Source: Aldehydirespirator sp965204415
GTDB lineage: Bacteria > Actinomycetota > Acidimicrobiia > Acidimicrobiales > Aldehydirespiratoraceae
NCBI GenBank assembly: GCA_965204415.1
Contig: CBDBEL010000003.1
Span: forward strand, 372,001 to 436,000
Length of the DNA: 64,000 nucleotides
Reading direction: 5' to 3'
Below the pieces are notes generated by a model. The model made no database searches. It was given only the letters and a program-made list of their open reading frames with translations, and was not told where the DNA came from. Below, in pieces: positions 24,799 to 34,097 of the stretch. Every line of letters starts with the position of its first letter. The first letter of the stretch is position 1. A program made the translations under genes and the position numbers.

Positions 24799-27381
24799 CT
24801 AGTGGTAGGAGATGGCTTCGAGCAGGTCGATGCGATTGGCCCGGCGGGCGGGCACTAGAGCCGCCAGCAGCCCGGCCGCCGCGGCCACGATCAGGTACAC
24901 CACCATGGTGGGCCAGGGCACTGCAGGCTCCGAGATGACGTTGTCCGGGAGGGACCAGGCTGTGATGGAGCCGGCCACCACCCCGGTGACCACGCCGATC
25001 AGCCCGCCGAAGACGGCCACGATGCTCCCCTCCAACAGGATGGCGGCCCGGATCTGCCACCTGCCCATGCCGACGGCCCGCAGCAGCCCGATCTCGCGGG
25101 TCCGCTCGAACACCGAGAGGGCCATGGTGTTGGAGAAGCCCATCACCGCGATCAGCAGAGCGAGAGTCAGGAACACGTCGATGACCGCCAGCAGCGAGTC
25201 GACCTGTGCGGCCCTGCTCTGGCGGTACTCGGCCTGGTCGCGCACCTCGATCTGCGGGTAGTCGTCCAGTGCCGCTTGCAGCGCAGCCCGAGCCTCGTCG
25301 GGGCTGATCCCCGCCGCGCTGATCGCGGTGACCAGGCTGTCCTGGTCACCGACGATGTAGCGGTCCCAGTCCCGGTGGTCGATGACCCAGGTCCCGGCCA
25401 CCGAGTCCTCGGAATGGAGGGCCACCACCCGGAAGGTGGCCCGCTGGTGGCTGGAGAACTCCAGAGACACCTCGTCGCCCACAGCCAGGCCGAGCTCGTC
25501 GGCATCGTCGACATGCACCATCAAGTCACCGGGACCGGCCCCGGCCAGGCTGCCGGAGGTGACATCCGGGTCCACGTGACTCGAGAACGAGGCGAGGCTG
25601 GCCGCGGTGAGCAGGCGTCGGGTGCCGTCAGGGGCGCGAATCCCGTCGATCCGGTACCGGAACGCCTCCACCGAATCGAGTTCGGGCAGTCCGGCCAGAG
25701 CCGACGCGGCCTGCTGGCTGAACACGAGTTGCCGGTCGTCGCAGGAGCCGGCGCACATCATCCAGTCCGCCTGCACCGAGTCCTCCAGCTGGCCGTTCAG
25801 GGTCTGCTTGAACGAGTTGCCGAGCACGGTGACCAGCGACACCATGGCCAGCCCGATCATCAGCGCCGAGGCGGTCGTCGCGGTGCGGCGAGGGTTGCGG
25901 GCCGCGTTCAACCGGGCTAAGCGCCCGTTCAGGGCGAACACCCGGGCTGCCGGCCATCCCAAGACCTCTGACATCGGCCCGGCGACGGCGGGGCTGAGAA
26001 TGTTGACGCCCAGCAGCATCCCAACCGCGCCCAGCCCGAGCATCAGGATCAACGCCGATGTGGACGGGTCCGAGAGCAGCCCCGCGGCCATGAGGACCAG
26101 GCCCGTTCCGCCGACCACCGATCCGACGATGATCGACCGGCGCCGGCGGTAGGGATCGATGTCGGCGTCGTCGGCCAGCGCCACCATCGGCGTCACCCGG
26201 CGGGCCCGCATGGCCGGCCAGAGGGCGGTGACCAGGGTCACGCCTATACCGAGCACCAGCGCGGCGATGATCGGGGCGCCACCGATGGTCAACTCGGCCC
26301 GGGGCAGGCTCTCGTTGGCGGCGGCCAGGACGGCCGAGAGGCCCATCGCCACCAGGATTCCGAGACCGAAGCCCACGACGGCGGCCACTGCTCCCATCAC
26401 CAGAGCCTCGACCGCCACCGTCTGAGCGACCTGGCGCCGGTCGGCGCCCAGCACCCGGAGCAGGCCGAACTCCTTGATGCGTTGGCCGGCGACCAGCGTG
26501 AAGGTGTTGTAGGTGATGAACGCCGAGATGAACAGCACGATGACCGCGAACGCCAGCAGCGCGTTGCGGAAGAGCTCCAGGAGCTCGCTGAACTCCTGAT
26601 CGCGGGCGTCGACTTGCTCCTGCTGCGAGATGACGTCGACCGACGGACCCAGAGCGCTCTCGATGGACGCGGTCACCGTCTCCAGCGAGGCCCCCGGCGA
26701 CAGCCGCACGTCGATGAGGTCGTAGCCGCCCCCGTCGTGCAGGACCTGCCGGGCAGTGGGCATCTCCCAGGCGACCAGCTGGAACGGAGCCCGCAGGTTG
26801 GGCTCCATGAAGTAGAAGAGGCCGACCAGCTCGAAGGAATGGGTGCCGGCCGGTGTGGCGATCTTGTAGCGCTCACCGACCTGGAGTCCGGAGTCGGCCG
26901 CGGTGTGGTGGTCGATGACGAACTCGTCACCTCCGGAGGGCCGGCGGCTGACCCCGTCATCGAGAACGAAGATTCTGCCCAGCGACTCGTCGGTGGGCCA
27001 GCCCATTCCGGCCTGCTGGCCGCCGAGCTCGGGATCGAGGGCGTTGCCGGCAGCGTCGATGACTACCACGCTGAACCCGGACACCGCTCCGGCCGCCCTC
27101 TCCACACCGTCGATGGCCTCCAGTTGGTCCTTGACCGACGGGTCGAGCAGCGGCAGGTCCTCCCACTGGTCGACGTCGCCCAAACTTGACTGCGAGCGGA
27201 CCGAGAGGTCGACGTGGTCGTAGAGCCGGCCGGCCAGACTGCTCAGGGAGGAGCGGAGACCGTCGGTGTTGATCAGCACACCGACGGTAAGGGCCACGCC
27301 GGCCACCACGGCGAGACTGGTGAGCGCGAACCGGATCTTCGTCCCGGCGATATTGCGAAGGCTGTAGCGCAGCAGCGTCAT
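24799..27381 (-). CDS. FtsX-like ABC transporter permease (MacB type, double module)
   Basis: This is an 860-residue permease with two MacB-PCD/FtsX modules. Each has an N-terminal helix, a large extracytoplasmic domain and three C-terminal helices. RYSLRNIAGTKIRFALTSLAV starts the first module and LARLNAARNPRRTATTASALM the second; LLRVLGADRRQV and LLRAVGMGRWQI are the FtsX motifs of the two halves. Such permeases work with a LolD/MacB-type ATPase in mechanotransmission, export of lipids or peptides, or lipoprotein handling. It lies 36 bp downstream of its ATPase gene. The cargo is unknown. Confidence 0.92.
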   Translation of the reverse strand: MTLLRYSLRNIAGTKIRFALTSLAVVAGVALTVGVLINTDGLRSSLSSLAGRLYDHVDLSVRSQSSLGDVDQWEDLPLLDPSVKDQLEAIDGVERAAGAVSGFSVVVIDAAGNALDPELGGQQAGMGWPTDESLGRIFVLDDGVSRRPSGGDEFVIDHHTAADSGLQVGERYKIATPAGTHSFELVGLFYFMEPNLRAPFQLVAWEMPTARQVLHDGGGYDLIDVRLSPGASLETVTASIESALGPSVDVISQQEQVDARDQEFSELLELFRNALLAFAVIVLFISAFITYNTFTLVAGQRIKEFGLLRVLGADRRQVAQTVAVEALVMGAVAAVVGFGLGILVAMGLSAVLAAANESLPRAELTIGGAPIIAALVLGIGVTLVTALWPAMRARRVTPMVALADDADIDPYRRRRSIIVGSVVGGTGLVLMAAGLLSDPSTSALILMLGLGAVGMLLGVNILSPAVAGPMSEVLGWPAARVFALNGRLARLNAARNPRRTATTASALMIGLAMVSLVTVLGNSFKQTLNGQLEDSVQADWMMCAGSCDDRQLVFSQQAASALAGLPELDSVEAFRYRIDGIRAPDGTRRLLTAASLASFSSHVDPDVTSGSLAGAGPGDLMVHVDDADELGLAVGDEVSLEFSSHQRATFRVVALHSEDSVAGTWVIDHRDWDRYIVGDQDSLVTAISAAGISPDEARAALQAALDDYPQIEVRDQAEYRQSRAAQVDSLLAVIDVFLTLALLIAVMGFSNTMALSVFERTREIGLLRAVGMGRWQIRAAILLEGSIVAVFGGLIGVVTGVVAGSITAWSLPDNVISEPAVPWPTMVVYLIVAAAAGLLAALVPARRANRIDLLEAISYH

Positions 27382-27417
27382 CGGACCGCTACTGGGTCAC
27401 ATGGCAGCGAGGTGGGG

Positions 27418-28248
27418 TCACTCTTCCAGTTCTTCAAAGAACTCGAGGATCTGGTCCACCGTGGCGCCCTCGGGGATGCCCCGGATGAACTGGCCCACCT
27501 GCAGGATCTTCATGTAGTCGAGCACCTGCTCGGCGGTGGGATGGATCAACTCGCCCTTGAGGCTGCCGTCTGACAGGAACACACACCTGTCGGCGAACGA
27601 CGCCGCCCTGGCGTCGTGAGTCACCATCACGATGGTCTGGCCCAGATCGTCGACCGCCTTGCGCATGAACCGCAACACGTCGGTGCCGGAACGGGAGTCG
27701 AGGTTGCCGGTGGGCTCATCGGCGAAGATGACCTCCGGCTTGCTGGCCAGCGCCCTCGACACCGCCACCCGCTGCTGCTGGCCGCCGGAGAGCTCGTTGG
27801 GCCGGTGGGCCAGGCGGTCCTCCAACCCCACGGTCGCAATCAGGCTGTCCACCCACTCCTGATCGGGCTGGCGCCGGGCCAGTTCGAGGGGCAGGGTGAT
27901 GTTCTCGATGGCGGTCAGCGTGGGCACCAGGTTGAACGCCTGGAAGATGAACCCCACCCGGTCACGGCGCAGTCTGGTCAACTCCTTGTCGGACAGGGTG
28001 CCGAGGTCGGTGTCGCCGATGTAGGCCCGGCCCTCGGTCAGATCGGTGAGAGCCGCCATGCAGTGCATGAGCGTGGACTTGCCCGACCCCGACGGACCCA
28101 TGATCGCGGTGAAACGACCCTGTTCGAAGGTGATGTTCACGCCGTCGAGGGCCCGCACCTCGGTCTCGCCCGAGCCGTAGATCTTGACCGCGTCCACTGC
28201 TCGGGCTGCGGCAGGCGAGTCGGCGGGTTCTACGGCTGCGCCGCTCAT
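27418..28248 (-). CDS. MacB/LolD-type ABC transporter ATPase
   Basis: This is the ATP-binding partner of the FtsX-like permease, 276 residues. Walker A is GPSGSGKS at 51-58, the signature is LSGGQQQRVAVSRAL, and Walker B is VIFADEPTGNLD. LALLAGVRQ-type LolD features are absent, so export of an unknown substrate is the safe call. After the usual domain end there is an extra acidic tail of about 40 residues (ending EFFEELEE), which could contact another protein. A strong ribosome-binding site, GGAGGTGA, lies upstream of ATG 28248. Confidence 0.93.
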   Translation of the reverse strand: MSGAAVEPADSPAAARAVDAVKIYGSGETEVRALDGVNITFEQGRFTAIMGPSGSGKSTLMHCMAALTDLTEGRAYIGDTDLGTLSDKELTRLRRDRVGFIFQAFNLVPTLTAIENITLPLELARRQPDQEWVDSLIATVGLEDRLAHRPNELSGGQQQRVAVSRALASKPEVIFADEPTGNLDSRSGTDVLRFMRKAVDDLGQTIVMVTHDARAASFADRCVFLSDGSLKGELIHPTAEQVLDYMKILQVGQFIRGIPEGATVDQILEFFEELEE

Positions 28249-28323
28249 GGTTCCGTCACCTCCGTCAACCTATCGCCGTCCATCCTTCCAGTAGTACTAG
28301 GAACGATGGCAGTTCCCGGGGCA

Positions 28324-29490
28324 TCATTCTCTGGGCAGGCCGAGCAGACGCTCGGCGACGATGTTGCGCTGGATCTCGTCAGTGCCGCCCGCGATGGAGC
28401 CCGCCTTGGACCACAGCCACTGCCGCTGCCAGGTGCCCGCCGCGAGCTCTTCGCTGGATCCGGGCCACAGGGGGGCGGCGTCGCCGAGCACGCCCAGCGC
28501 GGTCTTCGAGAACTGCCGGGTCATCGACGAGTGGACGAGCTTGGTGATGCTGGAGTCGGGACCGGGCTCGACGCCGCGACCCAGCCGCGACAGCGTGCGG
28601 TAGTTCCTCAGGCGAAGGAGCGCCACGGCGACATAGGCGTCGACGATCTGATCGGCGACCACCGGGTCGTCGAGGGCGGCGAGGGCCCGAGCGTCGGCCA
28701 TGAGCTCATCCAGGTAGATCTCGTGAACCACCTGCTCCTTGAACGGGTAGGCCGTACCCCGCTCATGGGCCAGGGTGGTGCCGGCCACCGCCCAGCCCAG
28801 GTGCAACCCGCCCACCAGCTGATCCTCCGGAACGTGGACCCCGTCCAGCACGACCTGGTTGAACTCGAACTCGTCGGTGATCTGGCGCAGGGGGTGGATC
28901 TCCACCCCCGGCGACTCCATGTCGATCACCATGCATGAGATCCCCCGGTGGCGGCTCTCGACATCGGGGTCGGAGCGAACCAGGGCGATCCCCCATTTGG
29001 AGAACCCGGCGTACGAGGTCCACACCTTCTCACCGGTGACCAGCCAGCCGTCGGCGGCAGGCTCGGCCCGGGTCCGCAACGACGCCAGATCCGATCCCGC
29101 GCCGGGCTCGCTGAACAGCTGGCACCAGATCTCACTGGCGTCGAGGATCGACGGCAGCCAGCGGGCCTGCTGCTCGGCCGTGCCGTGGGCCAGCAGGGTG
29201 GGGCCGGCCAGGTTGATGCCTACCCGGTTGACGGGCTGGGGCGCGCCGGCCCGGGCGTACTCCAGGTTGTAGAGGGCCACCTCCACCGGGGTCGCTCCCC
29301 GGCCCCCCACTGACTCGGGCCAGGCGATGGCCACCATGCGGGCCTCGGCCAGCTTGGCCTGCCACCGGCGGCCCCAGGCGACCGCCTCGTCGGGGCTCAG
29401 ACCGGGGTCGGGCCGCTCAACGTTGCGGGCCAGCCAGTCCCGCAACTGGAGTGCGAAGGCCTTCTCGGCCGCCGACAGCGAGAGGTCCAT
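28324..29490 (-). CDS. acyl-CoA dehydrogenase, about 388 aa
   Basis: This is an FAD-dependent acyl-CoA dehydrogenase. SEPGAGSDLASLRTRA, KVWTSYAGFSKWG and GGTDEIQRNIVAERLLGLPR are the standard middle-domain and C-terminal signatures. It resembles the 394-residue enzyme at 34098 more than the short enzymes. It is divergent from a SnoaL-like gene 65 bp away and probably shares a control region with the AMP ligase / alcohol dehydrogenase operon starting at 29556. The acyl substrate is unknown. Confidence 0.92.
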   Translation of the reverse strand: MDLSLSAAEKAFALQLRDWLARNVERPDPGLSPDEAVAWGRRWQAKLAEARMVAIAWPESVGGRGATPVEVALYNLEYARAGAPQPVNRVGINLAGPTLLAHGTAEQQARWLPSILDASEIWCQLFSEPGAGSDLASLRTRAEPAADGWLVTGEKVWTSYAGFSKWGIALVRSDPDVESRHRGISCMVIDMESPGVEIHPLRQITDEFEFNQVVLDGVHVPEDQLVGGLHLGWAVAGTTLAHERGTAYPFKEQVVHEIYLDELMADARALAALDDPVVADQIVDAYVAVALLRLRNYRTLSRLGRGVEPGPDSSITKLVHSSMTRQFSKTALGVLGDAAPLWPGSSEELAAGTWQRQWLWSKAGSIAGGTDEIQRNIVAERLLGLPRE

Positions 29491-29555
29491 GAGGCGCGGA
29501 CCCTACCGCTGGCCGGCTGCCTCCGGGGGCCACCCGAGACCGGTAGCGTCAAGGG

Positions 29556-30005
29556 ATGGACGAGACCGCTCAGGACTTGGAGGCGGCGGCGACGGCCGAC
29601 GCGATCCAGTTGCTGATAGACACCGCGGCGATCCGCCGGCTGCTGGCCGGATGCTGCCAGACCCTCGACGACGGCCACTTCGAGGAGTGGGTCACGCTGT
29701 ACACCGAGGACTGCCGGTTCGCGGTGATGGGACAGCGGACCCAGGGCCGTGACGAGATGCGGGCCCTGATCGAGCCGTTCCAGACCGCCGAGCTCCGGGG
29801 CAAGCACATGATCAGCGAGCCCCGGATCAACCTGCACGGCGACGAGGCCAACGCCACCACCGACTTCGCCTTCGTGGCCAAGGACAACAAGATCCTCCAG
29901 ACCGGCCGCTACTACGACATCCTGCGCAAGGGCGCCGACGGCTGGCAGGTGGCCGGCCGGGAGATCGTGTTCACCGGCGACGAACCCATCGGCCTCGACG
30001 AATAG
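29556..30005 (+). CDS. SnoaL/NTF2-like protein
   Basis: This is a small alpha+beta cone-fold protein of 149 residues in the NTF2/SnoaL-like superfamily, similar to the small subunits of ring-hydroxylating dioxygenases and to steroid-isomerase-like proteins. IRRLLAGCCQTLDDGHFEEWVTLYTEDCRF is the typical opening helix pattern (residues about 26-55), and the C-terminal strands include GRYYDILRKGADGWQV. It could be an isomerase, a cyclase or a non-catalytic binding subunit; the sequence alone does not decide. It is the first gene of a four-gene unit whose next gene follows after 6 bp. Confidence 0.8.
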   Translation: MDETAQDLEAAATADAIQLLIDTAAIRRLLAGCCQTLDDGHFEEWVTLYTEDCRFAVMGQRTQGRDEMRALIEPFQTAELRGKHMISEPRINLHGDEANATTDFAFVAKDNKILQTGRYYDILRKGADGWQVAGREIVFTGDEPIGLDE

Positions 30006-30011
30006 AAGGAC

Positions 30012-31430
30012 ATGACCCTCGACGGGCTGCTAGCGGGAGCACCGGCCCGACACGACCTGGTCGTCGACAGCAGCGGCCGGTTCTCATCGGCCGAAGTCGA
30101 GCGCCGGACCCGGGCAGTCGCGGCCGCGCTCGCAGCCCGGGAGGTGGCAGCGGGTGACCGGGTGGCGTTCCAGCTGCCCGTCGGTCTCGACGCGGTGGTC
30201 GCCTTCCGGGCCTGCTGGCGCATCGGGGCGGTAGCGGTCGGGTTGCATCCCGCCTTGGGCTCTCACCACCTGGCGCGGGCGCTGGAGCAGGCTCGACCGG
30301 TGGTCACGATCACATGCTCGGGCTTCCCGGCCGCCTCCGGCGTGGACGCGGTCTCAATGAAGGACCTGACGTCAGCCGGCGACAGCCCGTCCCCTCCGGC
30401 CGAAGCGGCTGCCGATGACGATGCGGTGGTGATGTTCACTTCCGGTTCGACCGGGGCGCCCCGGGGGGTGATCCACACCCACAGGAGCCTGGCCTACAAG
30501 GCCGTCCAGCTGACCGGACTCCATGGCCTCGAGCGCCAGGACTGCGCGCTGATCCCGACGCCGTTGACCCATGGAGCCGGGCTGCTCTACGGTGTTCTGA
30601 TTCCGGGGGCGTCAGGCATGAAGACGGTGTTGATGACCCGCTGGGATCCCACCGAGGCTCTGGCGTTGATCGAGCGGGAGTCTGTCACCCACATGGCGGG
30701 GCCGCCCACGCTGTTCACGACCCTCATGGACTGCAACGGCTTCAGGCCCGCCCGGGTCGCGACATTGCGGATGATCCTCTGCGGTGGCGCCGCGGTGACG
30801 CCGGCCTTCTGTCGCCGGGCCGCGGCCACTCTCGACGTTGTGGTGAAGCGTTCCTACGGCTCGACGGAGGCTCCCACCATCACCACCTCCCGCTTCGACG
30901 ACCCACCCGAACGGATGATCCTCACCGACGGCCGTTCCTTCGGGGACACCCGGCTCCGCATCGATGCCTCGGGCGAGCTCTGGGTGACGGGGCCGGAGCT
31001 GGCCCGGGGCTATCTCGATCCGGCCGACACCGAGGCCGCGTTCGTCGATGGATGGCTCCGCACGGGTGATCTGGCCCGCGTGGAGGACGGCTGGGTGACC
31101 ATCACCGGCCGGCTCGGGGACCGAATCATCCGCGGCGGTGAGAACATCTCGGCGGCTGAGGTGGAGCAGCACCTGGAAGCTCATCCAGCGGTGCTGCAGG
31201 CCGCCGCGGTGGCCGAGCCCGACGAGCGTCTGGGCGAGCGGGTGGCCGCCTTCGTAGTGGCGCCCGGCGGGTTCGACCTGGCCGCCTGCCGGGCATGGTT
31301 CGTCCGACGGGGAGCGGACCGATTCATCACCCCGGAGCGGATCGAGGTGGTGGAGGAGCTTCCCGTGCTCGCATCGGGCAAATTAGACCGCATGAGACTC
31401 GCTTCCCGCCTTGGAGCGAACGCGGAATGA
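30012..31430 (+). CDS. AMP-dependent acyl-CoA ligase, short form
   Basis: This is an ANL-family ligase of 472 residues, shorter than the usual 500-550. The phosphate-binding motif is FTSGSTGAPRG, the aromatic/adenine motif is KRSYGSTEAP, the hinge is LRTGDLARVEDGWVTITGRLGD, and GGENISAAEVEQHL follows. The catalytic lysine is probably in LASGKLDRM. It activates a carboxylic acid to its CoA ester. Its stop overlaps the start of the alcohol dehydrogenase gene (ATGA), so the products are made together. Confidence 0.9.
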   Translation: MTLDGLLAGAPARHDLVVDSSGRFSSAEVERRTRAVAAALAAREVAAGDRVAFQLPVGLDAVVAFRACWRIGAVAVGLHPALGSHHLARALEQARPVVTITCSGFPAASGVDAVSMKDLTSAGDSPSPPAEAAADDDAVVMFTSGSTGAPRGVIHTHRSLAYKAVQLTGLHGLERQDCALIPTPLTHGAGLLYGVLIPGASGMKTVLMTRWDPTEALALIERESVTHMAGPPTLFTTLMDCNGFRPARVATLRMILCGGAAVTPAFCRRAAATLDVVVKRSYGSTEAPTITTSRFDDPPERMILTDGRSFGDTRLRIDASGELWVTGPELARGYLDPADTEAAFVDGWLRTGDLARVEDGWVTITGRLGDRIIRGGENISAAEVEQHLEAHPAVLQAAAVAEPDERLGERVAAFVVAPGGFDLAACRAWFVRRGADRFITPERIEVVEELPVLASGKLDRMRLASRLGANAE

Positions 31431-32461
31431 TCGGCAGCCCGATCCCGGCCACGATGCCGGCCGCCGTCTACCGGCGCCAGGGCGAGCTCGAGGTCGCTGA
31501 CGTGCCCGTCCCGATGCTGGGCCCCCACGACGCCCTGGTGGAGGTGGCCTACTGCGGGCTGTGCGGCACCGATCTCCACATGGTGCTCGACGGCTGGGGT
31601 GCGCCCGACACCGTCCTCGGGCACGAGTGGTCGGGACGGGTGGCCGCATCCGGTGCCGAAACCCGCATCGAGGTAGGCGCCCCGGTTGTGGGACGGGGCT
31701 GGGTCGAGTGCGGCCGGTGCCAGTATTGCCGGGCGGGCCAGCCCGGCCTGTGCGTCCAGCGCCCCCTCGCCGGAGTGGACGACCACCACTCGGGCGCCTT
31801 CGCCAGCTACCTGGCCGTCGACCACCGCAACCTAACCGCCGTCCCCGAGGGAGTCAGCCTGCGGGAGGCGGCCTACGCGGAGCCGCTGGCGGTGGCCATG
31901 CACGCCGTCACGAAGGGGGCGTTCAAGCCGCGCGGGCGGGCCCTGGTGTTCGGCTGCGGACCGATCGGTGCCGCGGTCGTGGCCGTGCTGATAGCCCGCG
32001 GCGCTGAAGTGACTGTGGTCGAGCCCCACCCCCGACGCCAGGACCTGGCCCGGCGGCTGGGTGCCGCGGTGCGCCCGGCCGACGATCTCCGAGACCCGGG
32101 CCATCCCGGCCAGGTCGCCGCCGACGCTGTCGGCTGGGTGTTCGAGACCTCCGGGGCCCGCCAGGCCGCCCAGGCTGGACTCACCCAGCTCGCCGGGGGC
32201 GGGACGATGGTGCTCGTGGGCACCGGCATGGACTACCCGAGGCTCGACACCAGCCGGATGATCCTCAACGAACTGGTGGTCACCGGCGCCTACGAGTACG
32301 ACCCCGGCGGCCTCCCCGCCGCGCTCGACCTGATCGCGTCGGGCGCTCTCCCGATGGACGTGCTGCTAGAGCCGGAGGTGGTCGACCTCGACGGGATCCT
32401 CGACACCATGGGCCGCCTACGCTCGGGCGAGGTGGCCGGAAAGGTACTGGTGCAACCATGA
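31427..32461 (+). CDS. zinc-dependent medium-chain alcohol dehydrogenase
   Basis: This is a medium-chain dehydrogenase/reductase of 344 residues with catalytic and structural zinc. The catalytic zinc site has CGLCGTDLHM and GHEWSG (Cys, His, Glu), and the structural zinc cysteines are CGRCQYCRAGQPGLC. The Rossmann motif FGCGPIGAAVVAV binds NAD(P). It probably oxidises a secondary alcohol or polyol. ATG 31427 overlaps the ligase stop, and its own stop overlaps the next gene start, so it is embedded in a coupled operon. Confidence 0.92.
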   Translation: MIGSPIPATMPAAVYRRQGELEVADVPVPMLGPHDALVEVAYCGLCGTDLHMVLDGWGAPDTVLGHEWSGRVAASGAETRIEVGAPVVGRGWVECGRCQYCRAGQPGLCVQRPLAGVDDHHSGAFASYLAVDHRNLTAVPEGVSLREAAYAEPLAVAMHAVTKGAFKPRGRALVFGCGPIGAAVVAVLIARGAEVTVVEPHPRRQDLARRLGAAVRPADDLRDPGHPGQVAADAVGWVFETSGARQAAQAGLTQLAGGGTMVLVGTGMDYPRLDTSRMILNELVVTGAYEYDPGGLPAALDLIASGALPMDVLLEPEVVDLDGILDTMGRLRSGEVAGKVLVQP

Positions 32462-32901
32462 CCGACGAAGGGTTCAAGGGACCGGACCGTTTCAACCATG
32501 TGGCCATGAGCGTGCCCGCGGAGGTGCTCGACGAGGCGGGACGGGCCGACATCACCCGCTTCTACGGCGAGGTGTTCGGCTGGCAGGAGCACCCCACCAT
32601 GACCGAGGACCGCAAGCGACTGGTGATGGGGGTGCACTCCTATGACCAATTCGTGTTCGTCATCGCCGACGACAACCCCATGCAGGCGCCCCGGGGCGAC
32701 CATTTCGGGATGGCCGTCGACAGCCTGGATGAGCTGAAGGAGGTGCTGCGCCGGGCCGAAGCGTTCGCGGCCCGCGACGGTCGCGTGGACATCATCGGCT
32801 ACGAGGTCGAGGACTTCACCGTGTTGAAGCTGCACAGCTTCTACGTGCGCTACCTGCTGCCGCTGATGGTGGAGGTCCAGTACTTCGAGATGGTTGCCTG
32901 A
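32458..32901 (+). CDS. VOC-fold protein (glyoxalase/dioxygenase superfamily)
   Basis: This is a 147-residue vicinal-oxygen-chelate-like protein. FNHVAMSVPAEVLDEAGRADI and FYGEVFGWQEHP match the opening beta-alpha-beta unit, and DHFGMAVDSLDELKE matches the second half. The metal ligands are not certain; one His (in FNHVA) and one in DHFG are candidates. The start ATGA overlaps the alcohol dehydrogenase stop. It is the last gene of the 29556-32901 operon. Function is inferred only from fold. Confidence 0.78.
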   Translation: MTDEGFKGPDRFNHVAMSVPAEVLDEAGRADITRFYGEVFGWQEHPTMTEDRKRLVMGVHSYDQFVFVIADDNPMQAPRGDHFGMAVDSLDELKEVLRRAEAFAARDGRVDIIGYEVEDFTVLKLHSFYVRYLLPLMVEVQYFEMVA

Positions 32902-32948
32902 CGCCGGGCCAGCACCGGTGTGCCGCTGAGCCCGGCAGACCCTCCGGC

Positions 32949-33998
32949 TCAGGGGTCGGGCCAGATGCTGGCTCCTGCTGCTAGCCGGTCCCGCAGGATG
33001 GCCGCCAGCCGGTCCCGGTGGTGGCGGGCGTCGCCGAAGGCCACACCGTCGAGTTGGGCCCGCTTGAGGTACAGGTGCACATCGGCCTCCCACGTGAAGC
33101 CGATGCCGCCGTGGACCTGCAGCGCCGACTCGGCCACCCGCACCCCGGCGTCGCTGCACCAGATCTTGGCGGTGGCCGCGGCCGCCGGAGCGTCGGCGGT
33201 GGCCGCGCCCAGGGCCCAGGCCGCGTGGTAGACCGCCGAGCGCATGCCCTCGACGTCGACCAGCATGTCGGCGCAGCGGTGCTTGACCGCCTGGAAGCTG
33301 CCGATAGGCCGGCCGAACTGCTCCCGGACCTTGGCGTACTCCACCGCCAGGTTCATCACCGTCTCGGCGCCGCCCAGCATCTCAGCCGAATGGAACACCG
33401 CGCCCCTGTCCAGGTGGGCGGCCACCTCCTGCGGACCGCCCACCGTGACAGCCGGGACGGCGTCCAGGTCGATCCAGGCCAGCTCGCGGGTCTGGTCCAT
33501 GGCCGGCTCGGGCGAGCGCTCGACGCCGGCCAGGTCCACAGCCACCAGCTCGTCACCAGCCGGGGCAACCAGCACATCGGCCCGGGCGCCGTAGATCACC
33601 GGCTCGGTCCGGCCCGACACCGAACCGTCGCCTCCCCGCTCGAGCGGAGTTCGGGCCACGCAGGCGACGGCCGAACCCGACAGCAGGCGCTCCCCCCACG
33701 GCCCGCCGGCCAGCACCGCCAGCGCGGCCAGCTGCTGCAGCAGCGGCACCGGGGCCAGATGGGCGCCGGTCTGCTCCAGCAGCACCGCCGCCTCCACTGT
33801 GCCCAGCCCGACCCCTCCCAGCGGCTCGGGCACCGCGATGCCGGTCCAGCCCTGCTCCACCATGGCCGACCACAAGCCGGCGTCGAACCCGCCACCGTCA
33901 CAGGCCCGCCGCACCGCCACCATGTCGCAGCGATGGTCCAGCAGAGCCCTGGCCGCATCCCGCAACGCCATCTGGTCCGCCGACAAGTCGAAGTCCAC
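32949..33998 (-). CDS. acyl-CoA dehydrogenase, short form (about 349 aa)
   Basis: This is a short acyl-CoA dehydrogenase. The C-terminal signatures YAKVREQFGRPIGSFQAVKHRCADM and HGGIGFTWEADVHLYLKRAQ are intact, while the middle beta-domain is short and lacks SEPGAGSD. It is divergent from, and likely a partner of, the 394-residue enzyme at 34098, a head-to-head version of the pair at 15315/16625. The start is GTG 33998. The 99-bp region between the two genes holds a striking 14-bp inverted repeat. Confidence 0.9.
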   Translation of the reverse strand: MDFDLSADQMALRDAARALLDHRCDMVAVRRACDGGGFDAGLWSAMVEQGWTGIAVPEPLGGVGLGTVEAAVLLEQTGAHLAPVPLLQQLAALAVLAGGPWGERLLSGSAVACVARTPLERGGDGSVSGRTEPVIYGARADVLVAPAGDELVAVDLAGVERSPEPAMDQTRELAWIDLDAVPAVTVGGPQEVAAHLDRGAVFHSAEMLGGAETVMNLAVEYAKVREQFGRPIGSFQAVKHRCADMLVDVEGMRSAVYHAAWALGAATADAPAAAATAKIWCSDAGVRVAESALQVHGGIGFTWEADVHLYLKRAQLDGVAFGDARHHRDRLAAILRDRLAAGASIWPDP

Positions 33999-34013
33999 CT
34001 CCTCAATCTACGA

Positions 34014-34058
34014 AATCCCTGTAGCTGGTGACGCCCAGAGTCCTCAGCTACAGGGATT
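34014..34058. promoter_or_regulatory. perfect 14-bp inverted repeat between divergent acyl-CoA dehydrogenase genes
   Basis: The arms AATCCCTGTAGCTG (34014-34027) and CAGCTACAGGGATT (34045-34058) are perfectly complementary, with a 17-base spacer. It lies between two divergent starts (33998 minus, 34098 plus). Its placement suggests an operator for a dimeric regulator controlling both genes, as TetR/FadR proteins do for acyl-CoA genes; no such regulator gene is in the window. Confidence 0.65.
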
Positions 34059-34097
34059 CTGGGGAGATGGCCCGGCGAGCGTGGTAGACCCGGCGCC

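Noticed and set aside
28249..28323. TAGTACTA palindrome upstream of the MacB-type ATPase gene as an operator
   Set aside because: Eight bases is too short and common to support a regulatory site on its own.
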